NCBI GenBank assembly: GCA_020171895.1
Contig: JAIVAN010000011.1
Location: 62,001 to 126,000, forward strand
Reading direction: 5' to 3'
From: Bacillus timonensis
Lineage (GTDB): Bacteria; Bacillota; Bacilli; Bacillales; Bacillaceae_L
DNA: 64,000 nucleotides
The translations under genes were made by a program, and so were the position numbers. Position 1 is the first letter of the stretch. Every line of letters starts with the position of its first letter. Positions 1-8,937 of this stretch are shown here, piece after piece. Under the pieces are notes generated by a model. It was given only the letters and a program-made list of their open reading frames with translations, had not been told where the DNA came from and ran no database searches.

Positions 1-131
1 ACGAAGGAAATGCGTCAGCATTTTCGAGGAGTCTCGGTTCTTCCACTCCGATTCACACGCATAAATTACTTAAAAGCCAACATTCGATAAACTCAAAAAT
101 AAAGTTCACATTTTCATCTGCCATGTTGCAT
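1..131 (+). repeat. Dispersed hairpin repeat, copy A (partial)
   Basis: Right-hand part of the dispersed repeat described at 27715-27972. It carries the GGAGTCTCGG block, the CCACTCCGATTCACAC outer arm and the tail ending TTCACATTTTCATC. The left arm is cut by the window edge or already shortened, because the bases preceding GGAGTCTCGG (GGAAATGC...GCATTTTC) form a smaller hairpin than in other copies. The outer arm has TTCACAC where the other copies have TTAACAC. Confidence 0.75.
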
Positions 132-156
132 TTCATCAATATTTCTTAGACACAAT

Positions 157-186
157 AAAACCGGTCGTTACGTAACGACCGGTTTT
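157..186. terminator. Perfect palindromic terminator before ytzH
   Basis: A 30-base perfect palindrome, AAAACCGGTCGTTAC followed by its exact complement, ending in a T run. It can act in both directions and most likely ends the gene to the left of the window. Confidence 0.85.
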
Positions 187-265
187 GTTGTGCACTTTAG
201 AATAATAAAGCTCTTGATTACACATTTTATATATATATTTCAAACTTTGAAAGGATTTGAATGCT

Positions 266-547
266 ATGCCTTTAGATCATCATTATCAGATGGACATATT
301 AAAAGATATATTGTCTAATCATCAAACCGACTGTTGTGGAACCGTCGCAGAATGTGAACAATTAGAACGACTTATAAAGTCACTGATGGTTAATACCCAA
401 ATTGATCAAAATGTGAAGCAAGTATTAACCGATATATATTCTTATAGTCAGTCAGGCAGATATACACAGCATTTAGATGATCATATTACATCACATCAAG
501 ATCAACTATCTCAATGGATCAATGATATTGATCATATTACAAATTAA
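266..547 (+). CDS. ytzH: YtzH-like protein
   Basis: Small acidic, helix-rich soluble protein of 93 residues with no known activity. I start it at ATG 266 (MPLDHHYQ) because the GAAAGGA ribosome site at 249-255 gives 10 bases of spacing; the longer TTG reading at 257 would sit almost on the site. It overlaps the end of ytmP on the other strand by four bases, so the two are convergent. Identity rests on the recalled B. subtilis ytzH-ytmP order together with size and general composition. A CC pair near residue 23 is the only notable motif. Confidence 0.7.
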   Translation: MPLDHHYQMDILKDILSNHQTDCCGTVAECEQLERLIKSLMVNTQIDQNVKQVLTDIYSYSQSGRYTQHLDDHITSHQDQLSQWINDIDHITN

Positions 548-1353
548 TTTGAAATTAAATTTTGCAAATATTTTAACCAGTGTTGAACTTCTTTTTCATG
601 ATTTTTTGAATGGTACCAGGATATAGATAAAATTGTTTGAGCTATTACGTACCATTTCATCCTAGCGAATAAGTCATCTGTTGGATGTATTCCATATAAG
701 TTTAACCAGTTATTCCAGTCTTCTCTTCGAATATACCAATATAAAAGCAAACCAATATCCATTGCTGGATCTGCAATCATTGCCCCATCCCAGTCAATGA
801 GGTATAGTTGTTCATTTTCAGTTAATAACCAATTATTATGATTAATATCACAATGACATACAACATGGTGATCAAATTTTATATGATTAACTTCTTGTTC
901 AAGAAATTGAATAGCTGACTGAATTAAGGGTAGATTAGGTAACTCTTGAGGAGTATTTATACACATTTTCACGTCGGATAAGACCTCTTCAGGTAGGAGA
1001 GGTTTTTTTCCTAATCTCTTTAGCATATCCAATAGTTCATTTGAATGGTGGATTTTGCTTAAAAGTTTAGCGACATTTTCTCCATACATCTCTACTGGTT
1101 TTAATTCACGTCCATTTAACCAATGTTGTGCAGTAATAACATCTCCATTTTCTAACCTTTTCGTCCAAACTAACTTTGGAACAATCCCTTCTGCAGATAA
1201 CACAGCGAGGAAAGGAGAAGAGTTACGTTTTAAGAATAACTTTCGCTCATTAAATTGAGCAAAATATGCATCTCCTGTTGCTCCACCAGCAGGATATATT
1301 TCCCATTCACTTCCTAATATATATTCCAACCAGTTCACCTTCAATTTCAACAC
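544..1353 (-). CDS. ytmP: YtmP, aminoglycoside phosphotransferase/choline kinase-like protein
   Basis: Cytoplasmic 269-residue protein of the APH/choline kinase fold. Visible motifs are the catalytic loop HCDINHNN near residue 167, matching HxDxxxxN, and the metal-binding LIDWDGA about 20 residues later. GTG start at 1353 with an AGGAAATGTT spacer upstream. The family transfers phosphate to small hydroxyl substrates; this protein's substrate is unknown. It sits beside ytzH and amyX as in B. subtilis. No signal peptide or membrane segment is seen. Confidence 0.85.
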   Translation of the reverse strand: MLKLKVNWLEYILGSEWEIYPAGGATGDAYFAQFNERKLFLKRNSSPFLAVLSAEGIVPKLVWTKRLENGDVITAQHWLNGRELKPVEMYGENVAKLLSKIHHSNELLDMLKRLGKKPLLPEEVLSDVKMCINTPQELPNLPLIQSAIQFLEQEVNHIKFDHHVVCHCDINHNNWLLTENEQLYLIDWDGAMIADPAMDIGLLLYWYIRREDWNNWLNLYGIHPTDDLFARMKWYVIAQTILSISWYHSKNHEKEVQHWLKYLQNLISN

Positions 1354-1426
1354 AACATTTCCTAAGTAATAATAAGTTCATTCTAGAACTAAATATAATT
1401 AATTATGTAACATGATTGCCTTTTTT

Positions 1427-1497
1427 TGAAAAGCTAAAAAAGATAGCTATTGATTTCCATTAAAACAATAGCCATCTCTATACGATTTTAGCTTTTT
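1427..1497 (-). terminator. amyX terminator (nested stem-loop)
   Basis: Outer arms AAAAGCTAAAA/TTTTAGCTTTT enclose inner arms GCTATTG/CAATAGC, just downstream of the amyX stop on the minus strand. Confidence 0.65.
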
Positions 1498-1531
1498 TAG
1501 CCTTTTAAAGTCAAGTAAAACTGGTGAAAAC

Positions 1532-3721
1532 TTAGTTACTCGAAGAACTTTCACTAAGTTGGTATAAAACAACAGTACTAATTGATTTTATTGTCATGAT
1601 ATTTCCTAATATCGAATAAATTGGAGTTTTCCCAGCCTTTTGTTCATCACATACAGCATGCCAAATACCGCTCTTAGGCAAAGTTATTTCTATTTCATAA
1701 GGTTGTGCATTGTGAGCTACGAATATATGATCCCAAGTACCATACTTACCAACATTATGATACACGTATGAGACAACACCTTCTTCACTTGTAGTAAGAA
1801 ATTGTAAATGTTTTCGAACAAGTGAGGCACTAGAAAATCGAAACGCACCATGATATTTTCTTAGCGCAATCAGGCCTTTTACATAATTGACTTCTTCACT
1901 GTATTTACTTTTTCTTGCCCAATCAAGCCAGTTTATATGATTTGGAGAATTATAACTATTCTCAATCCCATTCTTGGTGCGAAAAAACTCTTGACCTGCA
2001 TGTAGAAATGGAATTCCCTGTGAAAGCAAAACGAGGGTTGTGGCTAATCTTTGCCTCTTCATTCGAACTTCTTCATTTTCATGTCCATTACAGACGGCCA
2101 TTTTATCCCAAAAAGTATGATTATCGTGTGATTCAACATAATTAATGGTTTGGATTGGCTCAACTACGAGGCTTTTCTCACCCTTCGTTAAAGAAACACT
2201 CCCACATATCACATGCTTTACATCATGATATTTGTGTACATTTCCAAGAGAAAAACCTCGGTCGTATAAGTTAAATGTACTACCTTTTACTGTATCCCTA
2301 AAAAGGTCATTAAACAAGGCGATTCTAGGAAGTTTATGATTGTTGCGGATAATTGCCTTTTCTTCATATTTTAACGGTGTATTTAAGTCCCATCCTTCGC
2401 CAAAAAGGATAACTGATGGATTGATTTCATCAATAGCTCTTCGTACTGCATTCATCGTGTTCACATCTAGAATTCCCATCAAGTCAAAACGAAATCCATC
2501 AACGTCATATTCAGTAAGCCAATAGCGAACGGAATCGACAATAAATTTACTCACCATAGCCCTTTCTGATGCAATGTCATTTCCTACACCTGTTCCATTT
2601 GAGGGCATTCCATTCTCATCGTGACGAAAATAATATCCTGGGACGATTTTTTCAAATGAGGATTCTTCACGTATATAAACATGATTATATACCACATCTA
2701 AAATAACCTTCAGACCTGCTTTATGAAAATCTTGAATAGATTTCTTTAATTCTATAATTCGCTTGTATGGATCATTTGGGTTAGTTGAATAGCTACCCTC
2801 AGGTGCATTAAAATGCAACGGGTTATAACCCCAGTTATATTCCAAATCGTCGTTTTTTTCTTCATTTATTCCGAAGAAATCATTTACTGGCAGAAGTTCA
2901 ATATGAGTTACACCTAATTCAATTAGGTATGAGAGTCCAGTTATTGTACCGTCTTTTTTATTTTTTGTATTTATTTCAACTAAACCAGTGTATTTACCTT
3001 TGTCTTTTATACCACTGTCAGGATGAATAGAAAAATCTCTGATGTTCATTTCATAAATTATGGCATCAGTTGTTTGCTGCAAAGGAGGTAAGATGTGTCT
3101 GTCTACTGTTGTTTTTGAAAGATCTATAATAACGCCAAATTCTCCGTTCACTGACACTGCTTTTGCATATGGGTCTACAGCTTCATTCCAAATTGAATTT
3201 ACACAAATAAGGAAAGAATAATAAATTTTTTCTAAATCCCCTGCAACATAAGTTTCCCAAACACCATTAGTTCCTCTATCCATAGGAACTGTCTTTATTT
3301 CATTATCCGTGTGGTTCAATAATTTCAACGATACAGCTGTAGCAGTTGGTGCCCAAATTTTAAAGGTAGATCCACTGTCTCTATACGTCACGCCTAAGTC
3401 ATTTCCAGAATAGAAGAAGGCATCATCAAAAGCTTTTGTGCGTATCACAGCGCCTATTTGCAAATCAGTAGTTTGCCCATGCTCGTCTTGTATACAATAC
3501 ATTTCACCAATTTTAAGAAAGGTAGGAATGTAGCAAACATATTTCCTTTTATCTCCTAAATCAAATTGTTGTTGGATATCGAGTTCCCATGATAATTCAC
3601 CATGAAGTAATGTAAAATGCTTTGAAATACCTTTGTTATATGTTTTAGGGAGTAAAATAGTGATCAAATGCATCTCATCTAGGAATGCTTCAAATATTCG
3701 TTTATTAACTGACATTATCAT
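1532..3721 (-). CDS. amyX: Type I pullulanase
   Basis: Hydrolyses alpha-1,6 branch bonds in pullulan, amylopectin or glycogen. No signal peptide is seen, so it should act in the cytoplasm on imported or stored glucans. About 729 residues, normal for bacterial type I pullulanases. A carbohydrate-binding (CBM48) region lies around residues 110-190, followed by the GH13 barrel: YNWGYNP near 297, DVVYNH near 343, GFRFDLMG with the nucleophile Asp near 413, GEGWDL with the acid Glu near 442, and ESHDNHT near 531. The GTG at 3727 overlaps the AGGAGG site, so ATG 3721 or ATG 3715 is the real start. It follows ytlR by 57 bases, probably one operon. Confidence 0.95.
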   Translation of the reverse strand: MIMSVNKRIFEAFLDEMHLITILLPKTYNKGISKHFTLLHGELSWELDIQQQFDLGDKRKYVCYIPTFLKIGEMYCIQDEHGQTTDLQIGAVIRTKAFDDAFFYSGNDLGVTYRDSGSTFKIWAPTATAVSLKLLNHTDNEIKTVPMDRGTNGVWETYVAGDLEKIYYSFLICVNSIWNEAVDPYAKAVSVNGEFGVIIDLSKTTVDRHILPPLQQTTDAIIYEMNIRDFSIHPDSGIKDKGKYTGLVEINTKNKKDGTITGLSYLIELGVTHIELLPVNDFFGINEEKNDDLEYNWGYNPLHFNAPEGSYSTNPNDPYKRIIELKKSIQDFHKAGLKVILDVVYNHVYIREESSFEKIVPGYYFRHDENGMPSNGTGVGNDIASERAMVSKFIVDSVRYWLTEYDVDGFRFDLMGILDVNTMNAVRRAIDEINPSVILFGEGWDLNTPLKYEEKAIIRNNHKLPRIALFNDLFRDTVKGSTFNLYDRGFSLGNVHKYHDVKHVICGSVSLTKGEKSLVVEPIQTINYVESHDNHTFWDKMAVCNGHENEEVRMKRQRLATTLVLLSQGIPFLHAGQEFFRTKNGIENSYNSPNHINWLDWARKSKYSEEVNYVKGLIALRKYHGAFRFSSASLVRKHLQFLTTSEEGVVSYVYHNVGKYGTWDHIFVAHNAQPYEIEITLPKSGIWHAVCDEQKAGKTPIYSILGNIMTIKSISTVVLYQLSESSSSN

Positions 3722-3778
3722 CTTCACCTCCTAAAAGACAATTTTACCAAGCTTAAAATGATAGCTTAACCAAAAAAA

Positions 3779-4726
3779 TCATCTCTTAGTATGTCTTGCA
3801 ATAAATGACACCTTGCGTTTTTGAATAGAAATTGAAACGGGTGTATGTCCAACAATTTCTCCATCAGCATGTGCAAGAATTTTCTTCTCACAATCTATTA
3901 CTATATTTTCACCTTTCAAAACGTCAACCTCTTTGAAAAGAGTATGCTTACCGAAAAATACAACTCCAAAAATCAATAATAGTTTGACCCGTGATAAGTT
4001 GTGAAGAATTGTAACGTGTAATAAACCATCGTCAGGAAAAGCAGCTGGGGCTATTTTCATTCCTCCACCAAAATAGCTTTGATTGGAAACTGTTACAAAC
4101 CATACATTTTCGTAATGAAAAACACTTCCATCGATTGTTAATGACATACTTTCCCTTTTATGTGTAAATAATAATTTAACTAAAATCAAAATGTAGGCAA
4201 GTGAACCTAGATATATCTTATTAAAATATCCCTTTATGCGTGATTGATTTGTTTTCTGAGATACTTCTGCATCGAATCCCACACCGAAGCTGCTAATAAA
4301 TCTTCTGCTTATCGATCGATTAGCTACTTTAAAAGATCCAATATCAAAAGGAGTGATTTCTTTATTTACGGATTTTAAGATGAAATGAAGAGCATCAATT
4401 GGAGACTTTGGAATAAGAAATCCACGGGTGAAATCATTTCCCGAACCTGCTGGAATATAACCAACCTTCACTTTTGAAGAAACAGGTAATCCATTTACAA
4501 CTTCATTTATCGTTCCATCGCCACCCACAGCTACGATTGCGCCAATACTCTCTCCATGCATTGAAACGACCTGTTTTACTAATTCCTCAGCATGTTTAGG
4601 TGCCTTTGTGAAAAATGATCGATAATTTACATCTTTACTATCTAACTCACTTTTTATCTTGTTCCACACCTTCATTCCTTTTCCATTGCCAGCCGCAGTA
4701 TTAACAATAAAGAATATTTTTTTCAT
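3779..4726 (-). CDS. ytlR: YtlR, diacylglycerol kinase-family lipid kinase
   Basis: 315-residue member of the DAGK/sphingosine kinase family, which phosphorylates lipid hydroxyls at the membrane surface. Visible are NTAAGNGKG at residues 9-17, the nucleotide loop GGDGTINEV around 68, and GSGNDFTRG around 94. It lacks predicted membrane spans. AAAGGT site before the ATG. It lies directly upstream of amyX as in B. subtilis. Exact lipid substrate unknown; DgkB is a close family alternative but normally has different neighbours. Confidence 0.85.
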   Translation of the reverse strand: MKKIFFIVNTAAGNGKGMKVWNKIKSELDSKDVNYRSFFTKAPKHAEELVKQVVSMHGESIGAIVAVGGDGTINEVVNGLPVSSKVKVGYIPAGSGNDFTRGFLIPKSPIDALHFILKSVNKEITPFDIGSFKVANRSISRRFISSFGVGFDAEVSQKTNQSRIKGYFNKIYLGSLAYILILVKLLFTHKRESMSLTIDGSVFHYENVWFVTVSNQSYFGGGMKIAPAAFPDDGLLHVTILHNLSRVKLLLIFGVVFFGKHTLFKEVDVLKGENIVIDCEKKILAHADGEIVGHTPVSISIQKRKVSFIARHTKR

Positions 4727-4906
4727 AGAATCAACCTTTTATCATTTAATTTCATATTAGAATAATTATCTTTTTATATTAATTACACATTAAGATTTGC
4801 CTATTTTTATACTTCTCAAGTATTGTTTTAGTCAGGGACTCTCACTTAATCTTAGATTACGTGAAATACCCTTTCATTTCAATTTTATTTTAAAAGGATG
4901 AGTTAA

Positions 4907-5968
4907 TTGAAGTATTATGGATGTACAAATTGTGGAATTTTACAACGAATAGATAATGAAGGCTATATTAGCTTAACTGAATTTGAAAGTCATGAACGAG
5001 AAAGTATTTCTACCCTTCTACAACATCATGATTTATCAAATGAAGGATATCAAACGATAAAAATAGCCTATTATTCAAAGACTCAACTTCAATCAATCAC
5101 AACAAATATGATACAATTACTCAACTCCGACACTAATGTGTTAGCAGCGGTTCATACAGAAAAATCCAATTCTTTTCTTCAATGGCTGCCGATTCTCCAG
5201 TTACACGAAAGAATCGTAAATGAAAAAGTTGTTTCATTTATTCAATCTGGTTCACTTGTAAGCTACTTACAGCCCATCATTAACCTTCACAATGGCAAAT
5301 TATATGGATACGAATCACTTCTTCGTGCAGAAAATCTTAATGAACAAATAGCTCCTAGTACATTATTTAAAATTGCAACAGATGCAGGCATGCATTCCCT
5401 GCTTGATCGACGAGCCAGAGAAACAGCTATAAAATCTAGAATAAACAATATCCCTAAAGGAATTAAGAGCTTTATTAACTTTCTTCCTTCAACCATTTAC
5501 AATCCTGAACATTGCTTGAAACATACTTTTGAAATTGTAAAGAAATATAAAGTAGATCCAGAGGATTTAGTTTTTGAGGTAGTTGAGACAGAACAGATTA
5601 CTGATATTGAACATTTAAAACGAGTGTTAGATGTCTATAAAGCCTCAGGAATGAAGGTAGCTCTTGATGATGTAGGGAGTGGATTTGCAACCTTGGAGAT
5701 GTTAACAGAACTACAGCCTGATTTTGTTAAAGTAGATCGACATTATATAGATCATTGCGACCAATCAATTGAAAAACAACAATTCTTACAGGATGTTGTC
5801 GATATTTCTAAACAACTAAAAATTAATATTTTAGGAGAAGGCATAGAGCGCGAAGAAGAGCTTGAATATTGTCGTTCAATTGGTATCCATCATGCTCAAG
5901 GTTATTTTATTGGTAAACCTTCTATCAATCCTAGTTTAATTTCTACTAATAGAAAAGTATTGATATAA
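4907..5968 (+). CDS. EAL-domain cyclic-di-GMP phosphodiesterase
   Basis: 353 residues. An N-terminal region of about 115 residues starts with CTNCG, suggesting a metal or redox site, and is followed by a complete EAL domain. The usual catalytic set is present: GYESLLRAE (ExLxR form), SFINFLPSTIYN, FEVVETEQ, ALDDVGSG, VKVDR, GEGIE and AQGYFIGKP. All expected metal and base positions appear intact, so I infer active hydrolysis of c-di-GMP. TTG start with AAAAGGATG upstream. No membrane segment, hence a cytoplasmic enzyme whose N-terminal region probably senses a signal. Monocistronic with its own terminator. Confidence 0.88.
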   Translation: MKYYGCTNCGILQRIDNEGYISLTEFESHERESISTLLQHHDLSNEGYQTIKIAYYSKTQLQSITTNMIQLLNSDTNVLAAVHTEKSNSFLQWLPILQLHERIVNEKVVSFIQSGSLVSYLQPIINLHNGKLYGYESLLRAENLNEQIAPSTLFKIATDAGMHSLLDRRARETAIKSRINNIPKGIKSFINFLPSTIYNPEHCLKHTFEIVKKYKVDPEDLVFEVVETEQITDIEHLKRVLDVYKASGMKVALDDVGSGFATLEMLTELQPDFVKVDRHYIDHCDQSIEKQQFLQDVVDISKQLKINILGEGIEREEELEYCRSIGIHHAQGYFIGKPSINPSLISTNRKVLI

Positions 5969-5984
5969 AATCATTCGCATAACA

Positions 5985-6016
5985 AAAAGACAGAATCTAT
6001 TTTGATTCTGTCTTTT
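5985..6016 (+). terminator. Terminator of EAL gene
   Basis: AAAAGACAGAATC and its exact complement flank a six-base loop, with a T-rich right side. Confidence 0.9.
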
Positions 6017-6111
6017 CTGTTTATCCTAAAAATCCCCATATAGACTCAGTTCAAATCTTATTTCTACAATAAAATGCTACTTGAAATTCATATACTGTAC
6101 TTACCATTTAT

Positions 6112-7077
6112 TCATTCTGCATCCATCGTCCAATCAATCCTTTTTACATAAGTTGAATCACAATGATTTAACAACGTTTGTGCAGCTTTTAGTTGGATTG
6201 CTTTTAAAGGAGAAATATAGTTTCTTAACGGTGTATACCAAGCTTCAAAATTTCTCTTTTCAACAAACTGAACATCATTGGGAGGTGAAGGGTAATCAAA
6301 ATATCCATTTCGATTTAGAACAACTTTTTTAATTGGCATATCAATTCCATGTAGGCTATAAATACTTTTAACAATTTTCTCCATACGTTGTAGGTTTATG
6401 AGTGGTGAGAGTACTTTTTTCTCACTTTCGTTTGTTTTTTCAATCCAAAATCTTTCTTTTGAACCGAGGTACACAGTGTTCTCTACTCCCTCAAACATAG
6501 TTATACACCATGTTGTCGTTGGACTCAGTAAAATCACATCAACTTCTATCGGTGCTTTTTTAAGCAGAAAGATAGGCTTATATAAAATTAAATATGTATC
6601 TGGAAACCTTTGGAGAAAGAATCGAAGAGTTTGATCCTCCATAACAGAGGGATCTACGAATGATTTTTCTCGTATGGTTGAGCTTGCCCATTTCATCTGA
6701 AAATGAAAAATATTTTCTAAAAAAACAAGTTTTACTTCTTCTAATGATTGAGGTTCTTGTTGGTAAGTCATTTCTAAGAAACTTTCTTCTTGATTCGTCT
6801 GAGGTTCTAATTGGGATGCAGATATTCCTTCCATTTTTTTCTTAAAAGGAAATTTCATTTTAAGTGACTTGAATTTCGATTTCTTATCTATGTTTTCTGG
6901 TAGCTTAAAAGTTTGACTCTTCTCTTCTGACACACCAATAGATATATTCCCACTATCAAAATCCGCTTTCACTTTTTTCCAATGTTGTTTCTTTAGCCGA
7001 ATAAATTGTCCAGTGTAACGGTACACATCAATTTCATACCTTGAAATATAATCCTGTATCTTTAGTAATTGTCCCAA
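6112..7077 (-). CDS. NERD-like (nuclease-related domain) protein, YtlQ-like
   Basis: 321 residues. The first 110 are charged and low in recognisable structure. The second half (DQTLRFFLQRFPDTYLILYK... EVDVILLSPTTTW) resembles nuclease-related NERD folds, with the expected D and E around an internal strand, but I cannot confirm catalysis. TTG start with a strong AAAGGAGGGGG site. Its place between ytlR and thpR suggests it corresponds to B. subtilis ytlQ; that is inference from position. Last gene of the thpR-lrgA-lrgB operon, 21 bases after lrgB. Confidence 0.6.
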   Translation of the reverse strand: MGQLLKIQDYISRYEIDVYRYTGQFIRLKKQHWKKVKADFDSGNISIGVSEEKSQTFKLPENIDKKSKFKSLKMKFPFKKKMEGISASQLEPQTNQEESFLEMTYQQEPQSLEEVKLVFLENIFHFQMKWASSTIREKSFVDPSVMEDQTLRFFLQRFPDTYLILYKPIFLLKKAPIEVDVILLSPTTTWCITMFEGVENTVYLGSKERFWIEKTNESEKKVLSPLINLQRMEKIVKSIYSLHGIDMPIKKVVLNRNGYFDYPSPPNDVQFVEKRNFEAWYTPLRNYISPLKAIQLKAAQTLLNHCDSTYVKRIDWTMDAE

Positions 7078-7098
7078 ATCTACCCCCTCCTTTCTTTT

Positions 7099-7782
7099 TT
7101 AAAAAACAAGCCAAATCAAAATTGGACATAATATGGATGAGAAAACTGCACTAATAATCATAGAAATTGAACTAATCGCCGCTTCACGTTTTCCTATTTC
7201 TAAAGCTCTAGTTGTACCTATACCATGAGAAGCAGCACCTAACCCCATCCCCATTCCTATATGATGATTAATCTTTAACATCTTTAAAATCGATGGACCA
7301 AACATAGCACCAAAAACTCCGGCAATCATAACAAATACAACTGCAAGAGAAGGTATCCCGCCGATCACCCCAGCTATTTCCATTGCGACTGGTGATGTCA
7401 CTGATTTTGGCGTTAACGATACGATTATTTCTTTATCAAGTTGAAAGATAATCCCCAGAACTATTCCAGACAAAATTGCTATTGAGCTTCCAATGATTCC
7501 ACCGAAAAAAATCGGAACAAAGTAGGCTTTTACAGATGCGAAATTTTGATACAAAGGGTAAGCGAGTGCTACAACGGCAGGACCAAGCAATCCATCTATC
7601 CACTTCCCACCAATCATATATGTATCATAGGGGATGTCCCCTATCATTAATATTGTCACAATGATAACAGTACTCGTTGTAATTGGAACTAATAGTGGTG
7701 TCGGAAACATGTTGTAAATTCTTTTCATAAACTGAAAGATGAAAATTGTTACACATATGATGAAGATTGGCATTAAGATCAT
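7099..7782 (-). CDS. LrgB/CidB-family membrane protein
   Basis: 227-residue integral membrane protein with about six hydrophobic segments and the family signature SLTPKSVTSPVAMEIAGVIGG and SHGIGTTRALE. The family pairs with LrgA/CidA and is linked to murein hydrolase control, programmed lysis or pyruvate uptake (PftAB in B. subtilis). Its ATG overlaps the lrgA stop by four bases, with GAGGGG eight bases upstream, so the two are translationally coupled. Confidence 0.88.
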   Translation of the reverse strand: MILMPIFIICVTIFIFQFMKRIYNMFPTPLLVPITTSTVIIVTILMIGDIPYDTYMIGGKWIDGLLGPAVVALAYPLYQNFASVKAYFVPIFFGGIIGSSIAILSGIVLGIIFQLDKEIIVSLTPKSVTSPVAMEIAGVIGGIPSLAVVFVMIAGVFGAMFGPSILKMLKINHHIGMGMGLGAASHGIGTTRALEIGKREAAISSISMIISAVFSSILCPILIWLVF

Positions 7783-8168
7783 AGACTAGACCCCTCGTTT
7801 TCCCACAGCTCTCCTTCTTTTTTATTGGCATAAAATTGCCCAATAAATCCCGAAACTACCATTACGATAATGGTACTTAGAATAACCGCGAATATAGCTA
7901 AAAGACCTTTACCTGTAAATAAAGAAAGATGATTTATGACACCGACGGTTACTGGTAAAAAGAATAATGCTAAATGTGTTAATAAGAAGTTAGAACCTAT
8001 TACTAACCATTTCTCTTTCACTATCCCAATATTCAGGAGAATAAATAACAATACCATTCCGATAATACTGCCAGGTATAAATAGGTTAAAAAAGCTTTGA
8101 ATATAACTTCCTATCAAATAAATACCGTATATAATTGCGACTTGCAAAATAATGTAAAACACCTTCAT
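7779..8168 (-). CDS. LrgA/CidA-family holin-like membrane protein
   Basis: About 129 residues with four hydrophobic segments. SFFNLFIPGSIIGMVLLF is the typical CidA/LrgA block. ATG 8168 (MKVFYI) is preferred over 8177 because the AGGGGA site lies only one base from the first ATG. It is embedded between thpR, whose stop is five bases upstream, and lrgB. The usual LytSR two-component regulator is not visible nearby. Confidence 0.85.
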   Translation of the reverse strand: MKVFYIILQVAIIYGIYLIGSYIQSFFNLFIPGSIIGMVLLFILLNIGIVKEKWLVIGSNFLLTHLALFFLPVTVGVINHLSLFTGKGLLAIFAVILSTIIVMVVSGFIGQFYANKKEGELWENEGSSL

Positions 8169-8173
8169 TTTTT

Positions 8174-8755
8174 TCATTCCCCTATATGACCAAGCTGAAA
8201 AACTGACAGTGGTTGGTATCTTGGCATTCTGTCTAAATGAGTTTGATACAAAACCATTTGATTTACCTCATAACTAGAATGCTCCTCTTTTGGACGAACC
8301 ATTTCTCTTATGTCGCTCTCTTTAAATTGGAAAGGAGAGGTCCGCTTTCTTGCAAGTGTAATATGTGGTGTAAAGGGTCTCTTCTCTAGTTCAAAACCTA
8401 CATTAATACATGCGTTGTATACTTGTTGTTGTAGGCTTCTAAGGTCTTGACTCTCTTTTACACCCGCCCAAAAAATTCTAGGACTAGTTGGGGAGCCAAA
8501 TGTACCAGGCACATCAATGGACAGTTCAAGTGGCTGATGAATTTCAGCAATTGATTTCACTTGTTTTTTTAATTGACTCATCTGAGAAAAAGACGAAACA
8601 CTACCTAAGAAGCAAAGTGTTATATGTAAATCTTGTGGATGTACCCATGAGCGAAAAGAAAACCGCTGCTCCAAAAGTTCCTTCCATTCTGTTAGCAATG
8701 AACGAATATGTGGTGGTAAAGGGAGTGCTAAAAAATAATGTGTATGTTTGGACAT
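8174..8755 (-). CDS. thpR: RNA 2',3'-cyclic phosphodiesterase ThpR (YtlP)
   Basis: 193-residue 2H phosphoesterase. The two HxT motifs are HITLCFLG near residue 45 and HITLAR near residue 131. Family members open 2',3'-cyclic phosphates to 2'-phosphates on RNA ends (older name 2'-5' RNA ligase). AAAGGAG site 11 bases before ATG. First gene of a four-gene minus-strand operon. Confidence 0.9.
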   Translation of the reverse strand: MSKHTHYFLALPLPPHIRSLLTEWKELLEQRFSFRSWVHPQDLHITLCFLGSVSSFSQMSQLKKQVKSIAEIHQPLELSIDVPGTFGSPTSPRIFWAGVKESQDLRSLQQQVYNACINVGFELEKRPFTPHITLARKRTSPFQFKESDIREMVRPKEEHSSYEVNQMVLYQTHLDRMPRYQPLSVFQLGHIGE

Positions 8756-8937
8756 TGATTAGAAACTCCTTTTCAGAACATAATAATGTTGTCATTTTAT
8801 CAAACTTCTCACCTAATGATAAGATTCTTTTAAAAACAATCATTCCAATCAAGATTGTAGGTTTATTATGAGGTGCTGTGATAAAATAGAATGAATTAAA
8901 CATTACATTTAAATTAGTTGTAAAAGGAAGTGCAAAA

